Both the position numbers and the translations under genes were made by a program. 41,040 nucleotides of DNA from CAYSPT01 sp964432985 (lineage in GTDB: Bacteria > Muiribacteriota > CAYSPT01). The notes under the pieces were generated by a model that worked only from the letters and a program-made list of their open reading frames with translations, was not told where the DNA came from and searched no databases. Shown in pieces: positions 25,685 to 33,030 of this stretch. The first letter of the stretch is position 1; each line of letters opens with the position of its first letter. The stretch covers positions 1 to 41,040 of the forward strand of contig CAYSPT010000045.1 in assembly GCA_964432985.1 (NCBI GenBank). Reading direction: 5' to 3'.

Positions 25685-26191
25685 ATGAATAAAGTAACAG
25701 CAGGATTTTTAGTGGTAGCGGCAATGCTGCTGCTGACTACCGGTCCAGTCTGTGCCAAGGGCAACGTCAAGATTGGTCTGGTTGATGTGGAAGAAGTTTT
25801 TACCAGGTTTTCCGAAACGGAAAAGGTCAACGAGTATCTTCAGAAAGCCAAGGCCGATCGTCAGAAAAAGCTGGACCAGGCACAGGAGGAACTGGCCAAG
25901 TTGAAGCAGGACCTGGAGTCACAGGACGACGCGCTGTCCGAGTTGAAAAAAGAGCAGATGCGCGGTGCGCTGGAAGAAAAGTTCCTCATGTTGAAACAGG
26001 ATTTCGAACGCTTCGAGATGGAGCTGAAAAATCTCCAGAAGAAAAAGCTCAAAGAACTCGAAATGAAGATCAAGGAAGCTATCAAGGCCGTGGGGCTGGA
26101 GAACGGGTTTGACGTGGTAATGGAAAAAGACGCCGTGTATCTCGGCGGCGAGGATATTACTGCTCTGGTCATCGATTACATGAACAGGTAA
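25685..26191 (+). CDS. skp: Periplasmic OmpH/Skp family chaperone
   Basis: A 168-residue protein. The signal peptide (residues 1-24) ends VCAKG. The body starts with the family's beta strand VKIGLVDVEEVF, then a long Lys/Glu-rich coiled coil (~40-135) forming the Skp tentacles, and returns to a strand segment ENGFDVVMEKDAVYLGGEDIT. Length and layout are typical. Skp trimers hold unfolded outer-membrane proteins in the periplasm. It sits 20 bp upstream of lpxD, the arrangement found in many Gram-negatives, and follows a strong promoter and AGGAGG. Confidence 0.93.
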   Translation: MNKVTAGFLVVAAMLLLTTGPVCAKGNVKIGLVDVEEVFTRFSETEKVNEYLQKAKADRQKKLDQAQEELAKLKQDLESQDDALSELKKEQMRGALEEKFLMLKQDFERFEMELKNLQKKKLKELEMKIKEAIKAVGLENGFDVVMEKDAVYLGGEDITALVIDYMNR

Positions 26192-26211
26192 AGCTGGTGT
26201 AGTAACTGTAT

Positions 26212-27261
26212 ATGGGACAAAATAATAAAACGTATAAACTCGAATCCATCGCCGAAAAAATCGGAGGACGTCTTGATGGAGACGGCACGGTTGAAATTTA
26301 CGGCGTGGCGCCCATTCAAAAGGCGCAGGTCGGTGATATTACGTTTGCCACCAACAACAAATACCTGGACCAGGCCATTGCCTCGACAGCCTCAGCCATA
26401 ATCGTACCCGAGGATTTTCCCGAACTGGAAAAGCCGGCTATCCGCGTAGCCAATCCGTCTCTCGGATTTGCCCGTGCTCTCGAGGCATTCTCATGGGACA
26501 CCTCCGATCTGGTTGGTATGCATCCCACTGCCGTTGTCGGTACGGACAGTAAACTGGGAGAAAATGTTTTTCTGGGACCGCACGTGGTCATCGGGCACCG
26601 GTGCTCCATCGGAGATAAGGCAAAAATCCGGGCGGGCACGGTGCTGGGTGACGATGTGATAATCGGAGAAGGAACACTTCTCTACCCCAATGTTACTGTT
26701 TACGATGATGTGACTATTGGAAAGAAGGTTATTATCCATTCCTCCACGGTCATCGGATCGGACGGATACGGCTTCGTGCAGGAAGGTGGGGTACACAACA
26801 AGATCCCGCAGATAGGCACGGTCATTATTGGGGACAATGTCGAGATCGGAGCCAACGTGACTGTGGACCGGGCGACGATAGATGCCACGGTGATCGGTGA
26901 CGGTACCAAAATAGATAATCTGGTTCACATTGCCCACAACTGTGTCATCGGTAAAAACGTGCTGATCGTTGCACAGGTGGGGATTTCAGGCAGTGTGGAG
27001 ATAGGTGATGACGTGACCCTGGCCGGTCAGGTCGGTATCGTCGGTCATGTGACCATCGGATCGAGTACCAGGGTGGCAGCCCGGTCGGTTGTCACCAAGG
27101 ACCTGGCGCCGGGCTCGTTCGTCTCCGGCTTTCCTGCCAAACCGCACAACGAGGAGACCAGGATCATTGCCGCCATGCGCAGGCTGCCGGAAATGCTCAA
27201 GTTTTACCGTAAGATGAAGCGCCTTGAGGAGGGGACGGACGCAAGTTCCCGGGAGGAGTGA
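26212..27261 (+). CDS. lpxD: UDP-3-O-acylglucosamine N-acyltransferase LpxD
   Basis: A 349-residue protein. The N-terminal uridine-binding domain (~1-100) includes GDGTVEIYGVAPIQKAQ and ITFATNNKYL. A left-handed beta helix of hexapeptide repeats (~105-310) follows, with the catalytic-His motif HIAHNCVIGKN and the GSDGYGF motif. The C-terminal helix (~310-349) ends in a charged tail. LpxD adds the second 3-hydroxyacyl chain in lipid A synthesis, in the cytoplasm. It is co-transcribed with skp and its stop is directly abutted by the next gene. Confidence 0.97.
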   Translation: MGQNNKTYKLESIAEKIGGRLDGDGTVEIYGVAPIQKAQVGDITFATNNKYLDQAIASTASAIIVPEDFPELEKPAIRVANPSLGFARALEAFSWDTSDLVGMHPTAVVGTDSKLGENVFLGPHVVIGHRCSIGDKAKIRAGTVLGDDVIIGEGTLLYPNVTVYDDVTIGKKVIIHSSTVIGSDGYGFVQEGGVHNKIPQIGTVIIGDNVEIGANVTVDRATIDATVIGDGTKIDNLVHIAHNCVIGKNVLIVAQVGISGSVEIGDDVTLAGQVGIVGHVTIGSSTRVAARSVVTKDLAPGSFVSGFPAKPHNEETRIIAAMRRLPEMLKFYRKMKRLEEGTDASSREE

Positions 27262-27966
27262 GTGGTGCCGGTGTTCTCCTATTTACCCACACGATGCCGC
27301 GTTATTGATGCGGCTTCTCTCTATGTACTGATCTTCGCCGCGGTCCTCGTCTGTACCATGGCTGGTCATACTGCGCCCGCCCGGGCAGCCTCCCCGGACC
27401 CGGTACTGGGCGGTGTTTTTTATGTCCCCAGCGCCTATATTGTTTCGGGGTACGGCTACCGGAAAATCGGTGACCGGGAGTCGATGAAATACATGCAGGT
27501 CATGCAGGGCGGCTTCGTTGAGATGTCGTTAAACAAGGACCTGTCCGGAAACATGCCCTCTGACAGTGCTGAGACCAGTATGAAATTAAAAATATTCGGG
27601 CGCTACCCCTATGGTCTAAGCTGCGCCGTGGGCAGTACCAATTTCAGCCGTGGGGATGAATACCGTACGTTTTACCTGGTTTCGAGCATGTACCTGAGCA
27701 GCACCGGTACACGGCTCCACATCGGCGGTGAGCAGCGCAAGACCGGGCTGAATCTCGATAGCAAGACCGAGCTCATGCTGGCCGTCGAGCAGCGGCTGTT
27801 TTCCCACGTGTTCCTTCTCTGCGAGCAGTACCGCGGCGCTTACCACGGCGGAATCAGGATTAGCCCATTTCCGGGGGTGCGCGCTGATTTCATATGGGAA
27901 GATCTTGAAAACCGCGAATCATTCAAGGATGTTGGCATTGCCATTTCCTTGATTTCACTGCATTAA
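27262..27966 (+). CDS. Putative outer-membrane/periplasmic beta-rich protein in the lipid A operon
   Basis: A 234-residue protein starting at GTG (27262, or the adjacent GTG at 27265), directly after the lpxD stop. GGGAGG inside the end of lpxD serves as ribosome site. A signal sequence spans ~12-45 (LYVLIFAAVLVCTMAG, ending ARAASP). The mature part alternates short strands with aromatic residues (GVFYVPSAYIVSGYGY, RTFYLVSSMYLSS, VRADFIWEDL), like a small barrel. I do not recognise the family. Its place between lpxD and lpxC suggests a role in LPS or outer-membrane biogenesis (inference). Confidence 0.72.
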   Translation: MVPVFSYLPTRCRVIDAASLYVLIFAAVLVCTMAGHTAPARAASPDPVLGGVFYVPSAYIVSGYGYRKIGDRESMKYMQVMQGGFVEMSLNKDLSGNMPSDSAETSMKLKIFGRYPYGLSCAVGSTNFSRGDEYRTFYLVSSMYLSSTGTRLHIGGEQRKTGLNLDSKTELMLAVEQRLFSHVFLLCEQYRGAYHGGIRISPFPGVRADFIWEDLENRESFKDVGIAISLISLH

Positions 27967-28083
27967 AATCCGATATATTACGGCATAAGTAGATTCGCAT
28001 TTCAGGTGTTTAGAAAAAAGATGTTTCCATACCTCTCCAATATCTGGTAGAGTATTAACATATCTTTAAAGGATATAACTGTA

Positions 28084-28103
28084 CCGGTTTTATAATGAAC
28101 CGG
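28084..28103 (+). other. Inverted repeat with TATAAT in its loop, upstream of lpxC
   Basis: CCGGTT-TTATAATG-AACCGG. The loop contains a perfect -10 hexamer (TATAAT, 28091-28096), but I see no good -35 at 16-18 bases. It could be an operator-promoter or chance; transcription may simply continue from the skp-lpxD operon. Confidence 0.35.
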
Positions 28104-28182
28104 CAACATCAGCTAACTGGCAGCATAAGCTAACTGGCAACATAAGCGAGTTGGCAACATAAGCGAGTTGGCAACAGCAACC
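28102..28182. repeat. Intergenic tandem repeat, 4.5 copies of a 17-bp unit, in the lpxC leader
   Basis: GGCAACATAAGCTAACT-like units start at 28102, 28119, 28136 and 28153, with a partial copy at 28170. Units 3 and 4 are identical. The array ends about 40 bp before the lpxC-fabZ start codon. Confidence 0.92.
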
Positions 28183-28220
28183 AGCACGAGAATTGTTTGC
28201 AGCGAGAGGAAATGGATTAC

Positions 28221-29549
28221 ATGGAGCAGGTTGCTTTTCAGAAAACCATACGAAACGCGGTCAGCTACCGGGGGATAGGACTGCACCGGGGCGAGGAGGT
28301 CTCTCTAACATTTAGACCCGCTCCGGTGGATACCGGCATCGTATTCGTGCTTGTAAACGGGGACCGGCGGCTGGAAGTCAAGGCCTGCGTGGAAAATGTG
28401 GTAAATGTGAAGCGTGGGACGACCATCGGCTGCGACGGGGTGGAAATAACTACGGTAGAGCACGTTCTTTCGGCACTGGCAGGACTCGAGGTGGATAATG
28501 TCTACGTGGAACTGGATGCTCCCGAACCTCCCGCCGGGGACGGAAGTTCTCTGCCGTTCGTCCAGTTGCTGGACCAGGCCGGAATCGTTACGCTTTCCAA
28601 GCGAAAAAAAAGCTTTCGCCTTCTGAGCCCGATGACGGTGTCCGATTACAACGACGAGGAACAATACTGGAGACACGTCATCGTTCTTCCGTCAAACGAG
28701 CTGCGGGTTTCGTTCACCATCGAGTACGAGCACCCGTCCATCGGTACCCAGTTTGCCGAGTTTCCCATTTCCGAGCAATCGTTCAGAAAAGAAATCATGA
28801 ACGCCCGCACATTTGGATTTCTGTCGGAGGTTAAAGAGCTTCAGTCCCAGGGGCTGGCTCTCGGGGGATGCCTGGAGAATGCTATCGTGCTCGATGAAAA
28901 AACGGTATGTAATGACCATCTCAACTACGAGGACGAATTCGTCAGGCATAAGATTCTCGATGTTTTAGGAGACATATTCCTGCTGGAAGCCTCGTTCAAA
29001 GCGCACATCATCGGGATTAAATCGGGCCACATGCTGAACGTGGCTCTTATTAAAGCCATCAAAGACAAATATCTGCGAAAACCCCCAAAAGGGAGACCGT
29101 TAGCTGAAGGGCGGGAGATCGTGTACGACGTTGAAGACATTATGAAGATACTTCCTCACCGTTATCCTTTTTTGCTGGTTGACCGCATCGTGGAAATGGA
29201 AATTGGAAAAAGAGCGGTCGGCATCAAAAATGTGTCTATAAACGAGAATTTTTTCGGGGGTCATTTCCCCGGAAAACCTGTCATGCCGGGTGTTCTAATC
29301 GTTGAAGCCCTGGCCCAGGTCGCAGGGGCTTTCATGCTTAGCCGGGATGACTGTATGGGAAAAATCCCTTTCTTTGTTGGAATAGATAAAGTAAAGTTCA
29401 GACGGCCTGTCCTGCCCGGGGATCAATTGAAACTGGAAGTCGAAGTGCTGAGAAGCCGCGGTAGAACGGGCAAGGTCAGTGCCAAGGCGTATGTCGAAGA
29501 CAAAGTTGTCTGTGAAGGCGTATTGACGTTCACCATTGTTGACAAGTAA
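28221..29549 (+). CDS. lpxC/fabZ: Bifunctional LpxC deacetylase / FabZ dehydratase fusion
   Basis: A 442-residue protein. ATG at 28221 is preferred because GAGAGGA (28204-28210) lies 10 bases upstream; an in-frame TTG at 28197 and ATG at 28212 precede it. The LpxC part (~1-290) has GIGLHRGEEV, zinc-ligand motif VEHVLSALAGLEVDN, FVRHKILDVLGD and SGHMLN. The FabZ part (~300-442) has the hot-dog motif LPHRYPFLLVDRI and catalytic HFPGKPVMPGVLIVEALAQ. LpxC carries out the committed step of lipid A synthesis; FabZ dehydrates 3-hydroxyacyl-ACP and so competes for the same acyl pool. Such fusions are known in Bacteroidetes and some other diderm phyla. lpxA follows after 46 bp. Confidence 0.96.
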   Translation: MEQVAFQKTIRNAVSYRGIGLHRGEEVSLTFRPAPVDTGIVFVLVNGDRRLEVKACVENVVNVKRGTTIGCDGVEITTVEHVLSALAGLEVDNVYVELDAPEPPAGDGSSLPFVQLLDQAGIVTLSKRKKSFRLLSPMTVSDYNDEEQYWRHVIVLPSNELRVSFTIEYEHPSIGTQFAEFPISEQSFRKEIMNARTFGFLSEVKELQSQGLALGGCLENAIVLDEKTVCNDHLNYEDEFVRHKILDVLGDIFLLEASFKAHIIGIKSGHMLNVALIKAIKDKYLRKPPKGRPLAEGREIVYDVEDIMKILPHRYPFLLVDRIVEMEIGKRAVGIKNVSINENFFGGHFPGKPVMPGVLIVEALAQVAGAFMLSRDDCMGKIPFFVGIDKVKFRRPVLPGDQLKLEVEVLRSRGRTGKVSAKAYVEDKVVCEGVLTFTIVDK

Positions 29550-29595
29550 ATCCTTGTTTACATCATGAGTTATTTCTCGAATGGAGGATTGTTCC

Positions 29596-30369
29596 GTGCC
29601 AAAGATACACAGTACGGCAGTGGTTTCCTCACGGGCCGAACTGGCGGAGGATGTAACTATCGACCCCTACGCTGTGATTGGGGAGCACGTAAAAATAGGC
29701 AGTGGTACACGTATCATGCCACATGTTCATGTGACCGGCTGGACCGATATTGGTGCAAACTGTGTTTTTCACACCGGGGCAGTGATCGGAACCGACCCCC
29801 AGGACCTCAAGTTCAAAGGTGAGCGCAGCTTCGTCAAGATCGGGGACAACAACACGTTCAGAGAGTACACCACCGTCAATCGGGCCGAGGGGGAAGACAA
29901 CGCGACAGTAATCGGTAACGAAAACTATTTTATGGCGTATTCTCACGTGGCGCACAACTGCCAGTTGGGAAGTCACATAATAATGGCCAACTGTGTTTCT
30001 CTGGCCGGTCATGTGCGCATTGATGACAGGGCCATTATGGGAGGACTTGCGGGAGTTCACCAGTTCGTGCATATCGGCTGTATGGTGATGGTCGGCGGGC
30101 TTACCAAGATAGTCCAGGACGTTCCTCCTTACATGCTGGTCGACGGCAAACCGGCCCGCGTTTTCGGAATTAACGCTATCGGTCTCAAGAGGCTTGGTAT
30201 TCCGCTGGATGTGCGCAGCGAGCTGAAGCAGGCCTGTAAGGTGCTCTGCAAAGAGGGCAAGAGTGTTCCCCAGGCCCTGGATATACTTGACGGTGAAGAA
30301 TTTTCATCCGCCGAAGTTGCTCACCTGGTCAAATTTATCCGCTCTTCAACACGAGGAGTTGTGCGATAA
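29596..30369 (+). CDS. lpxA: UDP-N-acetylglucosamine acyltransferase LpxA
   Basis: A 257-residue protein. GTG at 29596 is chosen because GGAGG (29583-29587) lies 8 bases upstream and the product then begins MPKIHSTAVV, as usual for LpxA; an ATG at 29581 would overlap the ribosome site. Hexapeptide repeats form the left-handed helix, with the catalytic-His motif HVAHNCQLGSH and GGLAGVHQFVHIG. The C-terminal helical domain runs from about residue 195 (RLGIPLDVRSELKQA). LpxA performs the first acylation of lipid A synthesis. The last codons (GGA GTT GTG CGA TAA) are part of the tandem array that follows. Confidence 0.96.
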   Translation: MPKIHSTAVVSSRAELAEDVTIDPYAVIGEHVKIGSGTRIMPHVHVTGWTDIGANCVFHTGAVIGTDPQDLKFKGERSFVKIGDNNTFREYTTVNRAEGEDNATVIGNENYFMAYSHVAHNCQLGSHIIMANCVSLAGHVRIDDRAIMGGLAGVHQFVHIGCMVMVGGLTKIVQDVPPYMLVDGKPARVFGINAIGLKRLGIPLDVRSELKQACKVLCKEGKSVPQALDILDGEEFSSAEVAHLVKFIRSSTRGVVR

Positions 30370-30474
30370 CCCCAAAGGAGTCGTGCGATAACCCCAAAGG
30401 AGTCGTGCGATAACCCAAAAGGTGTTGTGCGATAACCCAAAAGGTGTTGTGCGATAACCCAAAAGGTGTTGTGC
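30354..30474. repeat. Tandem repeat, five 22-bp units, overlapping the lpxA stop codon
   Basis: GTGCGATAACCC recurs at 30361, 30383, 30405, 30427 and 30449, with a partial sixth copy (GTGC) at 30471. The first copy contains the last two codons and TAA of lpxA, so each unit repeats the gene's end. Units 1-2 (AAAGGAGTC type) and 3-5 (AAAAGGTGTT type) form two subfamilies. Confidence 0.95.
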
Positions 30475-30520
30475 AACGATATGGACCTGGTGTGAGATCT
30501 AGGGTTTGAGCGGAGTCGTT

Positions 30521-31312
30521 ATGTCTGTTTTACTCCGGACCCTGTTGGACATCATCCTGCCGCGCCACTGCCCGGTGTGCGGCAGCCTGGTCGAATCCGG
30601 CGAAGACTGTATCTGCCCACCCTGCTTAGCCTCGGCGTTTTCCAAACACTCACCCCGCAAAACTTCCTGGAAACCATTTGCCTGCTCACAACAGTCATTG
30701 CGGCATGTGCCCGCACTGCAGTCTCTGTCCGGTCCCAAACCACCGCCTGACGGGCAGCAGTGGCACTTCAACCGGGAAGCGGTGGTGTTTGTGGGCCATT
30801 ACCGGGGTGCACTGAGGGTGCTCATAACCTCATTCAAGTTCCACCGTCGCCGGGATGTCGGCGAGGTGCTGGCGCAGCGACTGTCCTGTATGCTTAAAGA
30901 CCGCCGTGGGAAAGGGCCTGAAGTGGTAATTCCCATTCCCCTGGCTCCGCTTCGCCTGCGGGACCGGGGATACAATCAGTCGGAAGACCTGGCCCGGTCG
31001 GTGGCCAGCGGCCTCGCTGTTCCTCTTGACACCGGGAGCCTCGTCAGGATCAAAGAGACGGAACCCCAGGCGAAGCTGGATGGTGAGCGGCGGTACGGTA
31101 ATGTCCGGAATGCGTTCAGAGTGCAGTCGGCCGCTGCGGTTCGAGGTCGCAGGGTTCTTCTGGTTGATGATTTACTCACCACCGGTGCCACCATGAAAAA
31201 TTGTACCGAAGCGCTGCTTCAAGCCGGAGCGGAAGAAATCTTCGGGGCGGTGGTGGCTTATACTCCGCTAAATAAAAAAGTTCGCCGCAGGCGTAGTGGA
31301 AAAACTGATTAA
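30521..31312 (+). CDS. comFC: ComFC/GntX-type phosphoribosyltransferase family protein
   Basis: A 263-residue protein. ATG at 30521 follows GCGGAG by 5 bases; an in-frame TTG at 30506 is less likely. The N-terminal zinc-ribbon (residues ~15-40: CPVCGSLVESGEDCICPPC) is followed by GHYRGALRVLITSFKF and a phosphoribosyltransferase domain with RGYNQSEDLARSV and the PRPP loop VLLVDDLLTTGATM. ComFC helps uptake of transforming DNA in naturally competent bacteria. Its place just upstream of yvyF-flgM copies the Bacillus comF-flagellar gene order. Confidence 0.92.
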   Translation: MSVLLRTLLDIILPRHCPVCGSLVESGEDCICPPCLASAFSKHSPRKTSWKPFACSQQSLRHVPALQSLSGPKPPPDGQQWHFNREAVVFVGHYRGALRVLITSFKFHRRRDVGEVLAQRLSCMLKDRRGKGPEVVIPIPLAPLRLRDRGYNQSEDLARSVASGLAVPLDTGSLVRIKETEPQAKLDGERRYGNVRNAFRVQSAAAVRGRRVLLVDDLLTTGATMKNCTEALLQAGAEEIFGAVVAYTPLNKKVRRRRSGKTD

Positions 31313-31325
31313 TTTTCTGTATAAT
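31297..31325 (+). promoter_or_regulatory. Candidate sigma70-type promoter for yvyF
   Basis: TGGAAA (31297-31302), 17 bases, TATAAT (31320-31325). The -10 is perfect and the -35 matches 4 of 6. It overlaps the end of comFC and lies 40 bp before yvyF. Confidence 0.45.
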
Positions 31326-31365
31326 AGTTGATATAGAAATTCCGGAAAGCAGGTGGATGTTTACG

Positions 31366-31758
31366 ATGGGACTTTCAAACTGTCCAAAGTGCGGTAATTT
31401 GTTCAACAAGATGACCACTATCCCTTTTTGTCCCCGGTGCATTGAGGAAGAGCAGCAAGCCGAAGATAAGATAAAGAATTATCTGCGCTCCAATCCCGAT
31501 TCTCAGGTTGCCGACATTGCGCGGGGTACCAAACTGAAGGAGCGGGTGGTGCGGGAGGTACTTAAAAAGGATTCTTTCCAGAAAAGCGGGTACCGGGTTG
31601 GATACCCCTGTGAAGTGTGCGGAACCGAGATACGGGGCGGCAAGGTGTGTCAGAAGTGTTCCATGGAGATGAAATCCGATATGGCCAACATCCAGGAGCG
31701 CCTGGCCAAGAAGCAGTCTAAGCCCGGTTTTCTTACCAGCAAGCGATTGAAGCGGTAA
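31366..31758 (+). CDS. yvyF: YvyF-like flagellar operon zinc-ribbon protein
   Basis: A 130-residue protein. ATG at 31366 is preferred since AGGTGG (31351-31356) lies 9 bases upstream; the in-frame ATG at 31357 touches the ribosome site. Two zinc-ribbon pairs, CPKCG...CPRC near the N-terminus and CEVCG...CQKC near residue 85-100, flank a helix-turn-helix-like stretch (VADIARGTKLKERVVREVL). This matches the Bacillus YvyF family (TIGR03826), always near flgM. Its exact function is not established. Its position between comFC and flgM supports the call. Confidence 0.85.
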   Translation: MGLSNCPKCGNLFNKMTTIPFCPRCIEEEQQAEDKIKNYLRSNPDSQVADIARGTKLKERVVREVLKKDSFQKSGYRVGYPCEVCGTEIRGGKVCQKCSMEMKSDMANIQERLAKKQSKPGFLTSKRLKR

Positions 31759-31810
31759 GTTGAAGGGGTAATCTATAAATTCTTTTTTATTATTACTATA
31801 TGTTTTTTTC

Positions 31811-31834
31811 TTCCCGGTGTCTCTGAACCGGGAA
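31811..31834. other. Perfect 8-bp hairpin between yvyF and flgM
   Basis: TTCCCGGT-GTCTCTGA-ACCGGGAA, extended by T-A pairs outside. No T-run follows on either strand, so it is not a clear terminator. The 284-bp gap from yvyF to flgM holds no other gene I can support. Confidence 0.5.
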
Positions 31835-32042
31835 AACCCCCGTCATAAAAAGAGAATCCATGTTGTCCCCGGAGAAAAAAGGATAAACTTAGTTACAATC
31901 GGACGTTTCCAGCAGTAAATTGCATCTATTTTTACCTGAAGCGGCTATTCGGCGGTGAAGGATACTGGGGGGAACGACCGATACTATCAATGGGTGAAGA
32001 GAATGTGTAAAAAAATCACACCCTAATGTTGGGAGGCCCGGG

Positions 32043-32462
32043 ATGAAAATAGACGGCAACGTAACAGGTGTCTATGACATCCTCAAAAAGCAGAAAGGGC
32101 AGCTAGAGAAAAGGGACGAGGTCCAGAAAAAGCCTGCCACCAAGAGCGGGATGTTCAAAAAGGTCCTGTCCGATAAGACTTCGCAAGTCGAAAAACCGGG
32201 CACGACAGACCTTGCCAGGCGCCAAACCGCCGACGCTCTCAAGCGACCGCACAACCAACTCGATCACGTAGAGATCTCCCGCAAGAGCCAGCTGGTAAGC
32301 AATATGATGGAAAAGGTACTTGAAACACCGGCTGCTCGGGCAAAGAAAATTAAGGAGATCAAGAAGAAGGTCGAAGAGGGAACATATAAAATAGATGCGA
32401 AGAAGGTCGCTGAGAAGATGATCCGTGACGGCGTTCTGGATGAACTGCTGAGACCTATCTAA
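32043..32462 (+). CDS. flgM: Anti-sigma-28 factor FlgM
   Basis: A 139-residue protein starting at ATG, 6 bases after GGGAGG. The C-terminal half carries the FlgM signature: VEISRKSQLVSNMMEKV, then RAKKIKEIKKKVEEGTYKID and AKKVAEKMIRDGVLDELL. FlgM binds and inhibits the flagellar sigma factor until the hook is complete and FlgM is exported. At 139 residues it is longer than the usual ~90-100, with a basic, disordered N-terminus. It opens the flgM-flgN-flgK-flgL-fliW-csrA run. Confidence 0.92.
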   Translation: MKIDGNVTGVYDILKKQKGQLEKRDEVQKKPATKSGMFKKVLSDKTSQVEKPGTTDLARRQTADALKRPHNQLDHVEISRKSQLVSNMMEKVLETPAARAKKIKEIKKKVEEGTYKIDAKKVAEKMIRDGVLDELLRPI

Positions 32463-32527
32463 ACACATAACGATCCCTTTCACACTGCCAGTCTGAAGAG
32501 GCGCTACTCGGGGAAGGAGAGAAAGTA

Positions 32528-33013
32528 GTGCACTCGAAGTCTGTCCTGGATCTTATAACTGCAGAAACTTCTCACTACAAACAGCTCGAGGACCTTGCCG
32601 ACGGCTTGGAAAAGGCCCTCCTGTCCAGAGATCTTACCGCTATTCGTTCCTTTGTAGATGAAGAGAAGGAATTGAACAAACGGTTGTCCCGCCTTTCCCG
32701 TGAGCGTGAAACCTCCACTGCGGCCCTGTGCCAGGGGACCGGCTGTCACTCATCATCGCTCAAGGAGCTCACCCTTCGCCTGCCGGAAGGGGAACGCTGT
32801 CTGCTGGTGACTGCCCGGGACGATTTGATTAAAGCCGCCCGGGCCGCCCGGGAACGAAATCACAGAAACTCGCTTATTCTGGCCAGTTCGTTGAGGATTT
32901 TCAACGGGCTCACGGATATCTACCGCCAAGCTACCGATCCTGGTGTTTATTCCGGACCTGAAGGCGCGAAGGTAACGCAGCCGTTCAGGCAGGCGCTGGA
33001 TCTGATGGTCTAG
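32528..33013 (+). CDS. flgN: Flagellar export chaperone FlgN
   Basis: A 161-residue protein starting at GTG, 8 bases after AAGGAG. It is almost wholly helical, with HYKQLEDLADGLEKALLSRD, FVDEEKELNKRLSRLSRERE and a C-terminal ARERNHRNSLILASSLRIFN typical of FlgN/YvyG. FlgN escorts the hook-filament junction proteins FlgK and FlgL to the export gate; the genes for both follow. Sequence similarity within this family is low, so position is an important part of the call. Confidence 0.87.
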   Translation: MHSKSVLDLITAETSHYKQLEDLADGLEKALLSRDLTAIRSFVDEEKELNKRLSRLSRERETSTAALCQGTGCHSSSLKELTLRLPEGERCLLVTARDDLIKAARAARERNHRNSLILASSLRIFNGLTDIYRQATDPGVYSGPEGAKVTQPFRQALDLMV

Positions 33014-33030
33014 GGAAGAGGGGAAAAGAA

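Noticed and set aside
31759..32042. Possible c-di-GMP riboswitch before flgM
   Set aside because: A stretch like GCGGCTATTCGGCGG caught the eye, but the conserved GEMM core and the second stem are absent.
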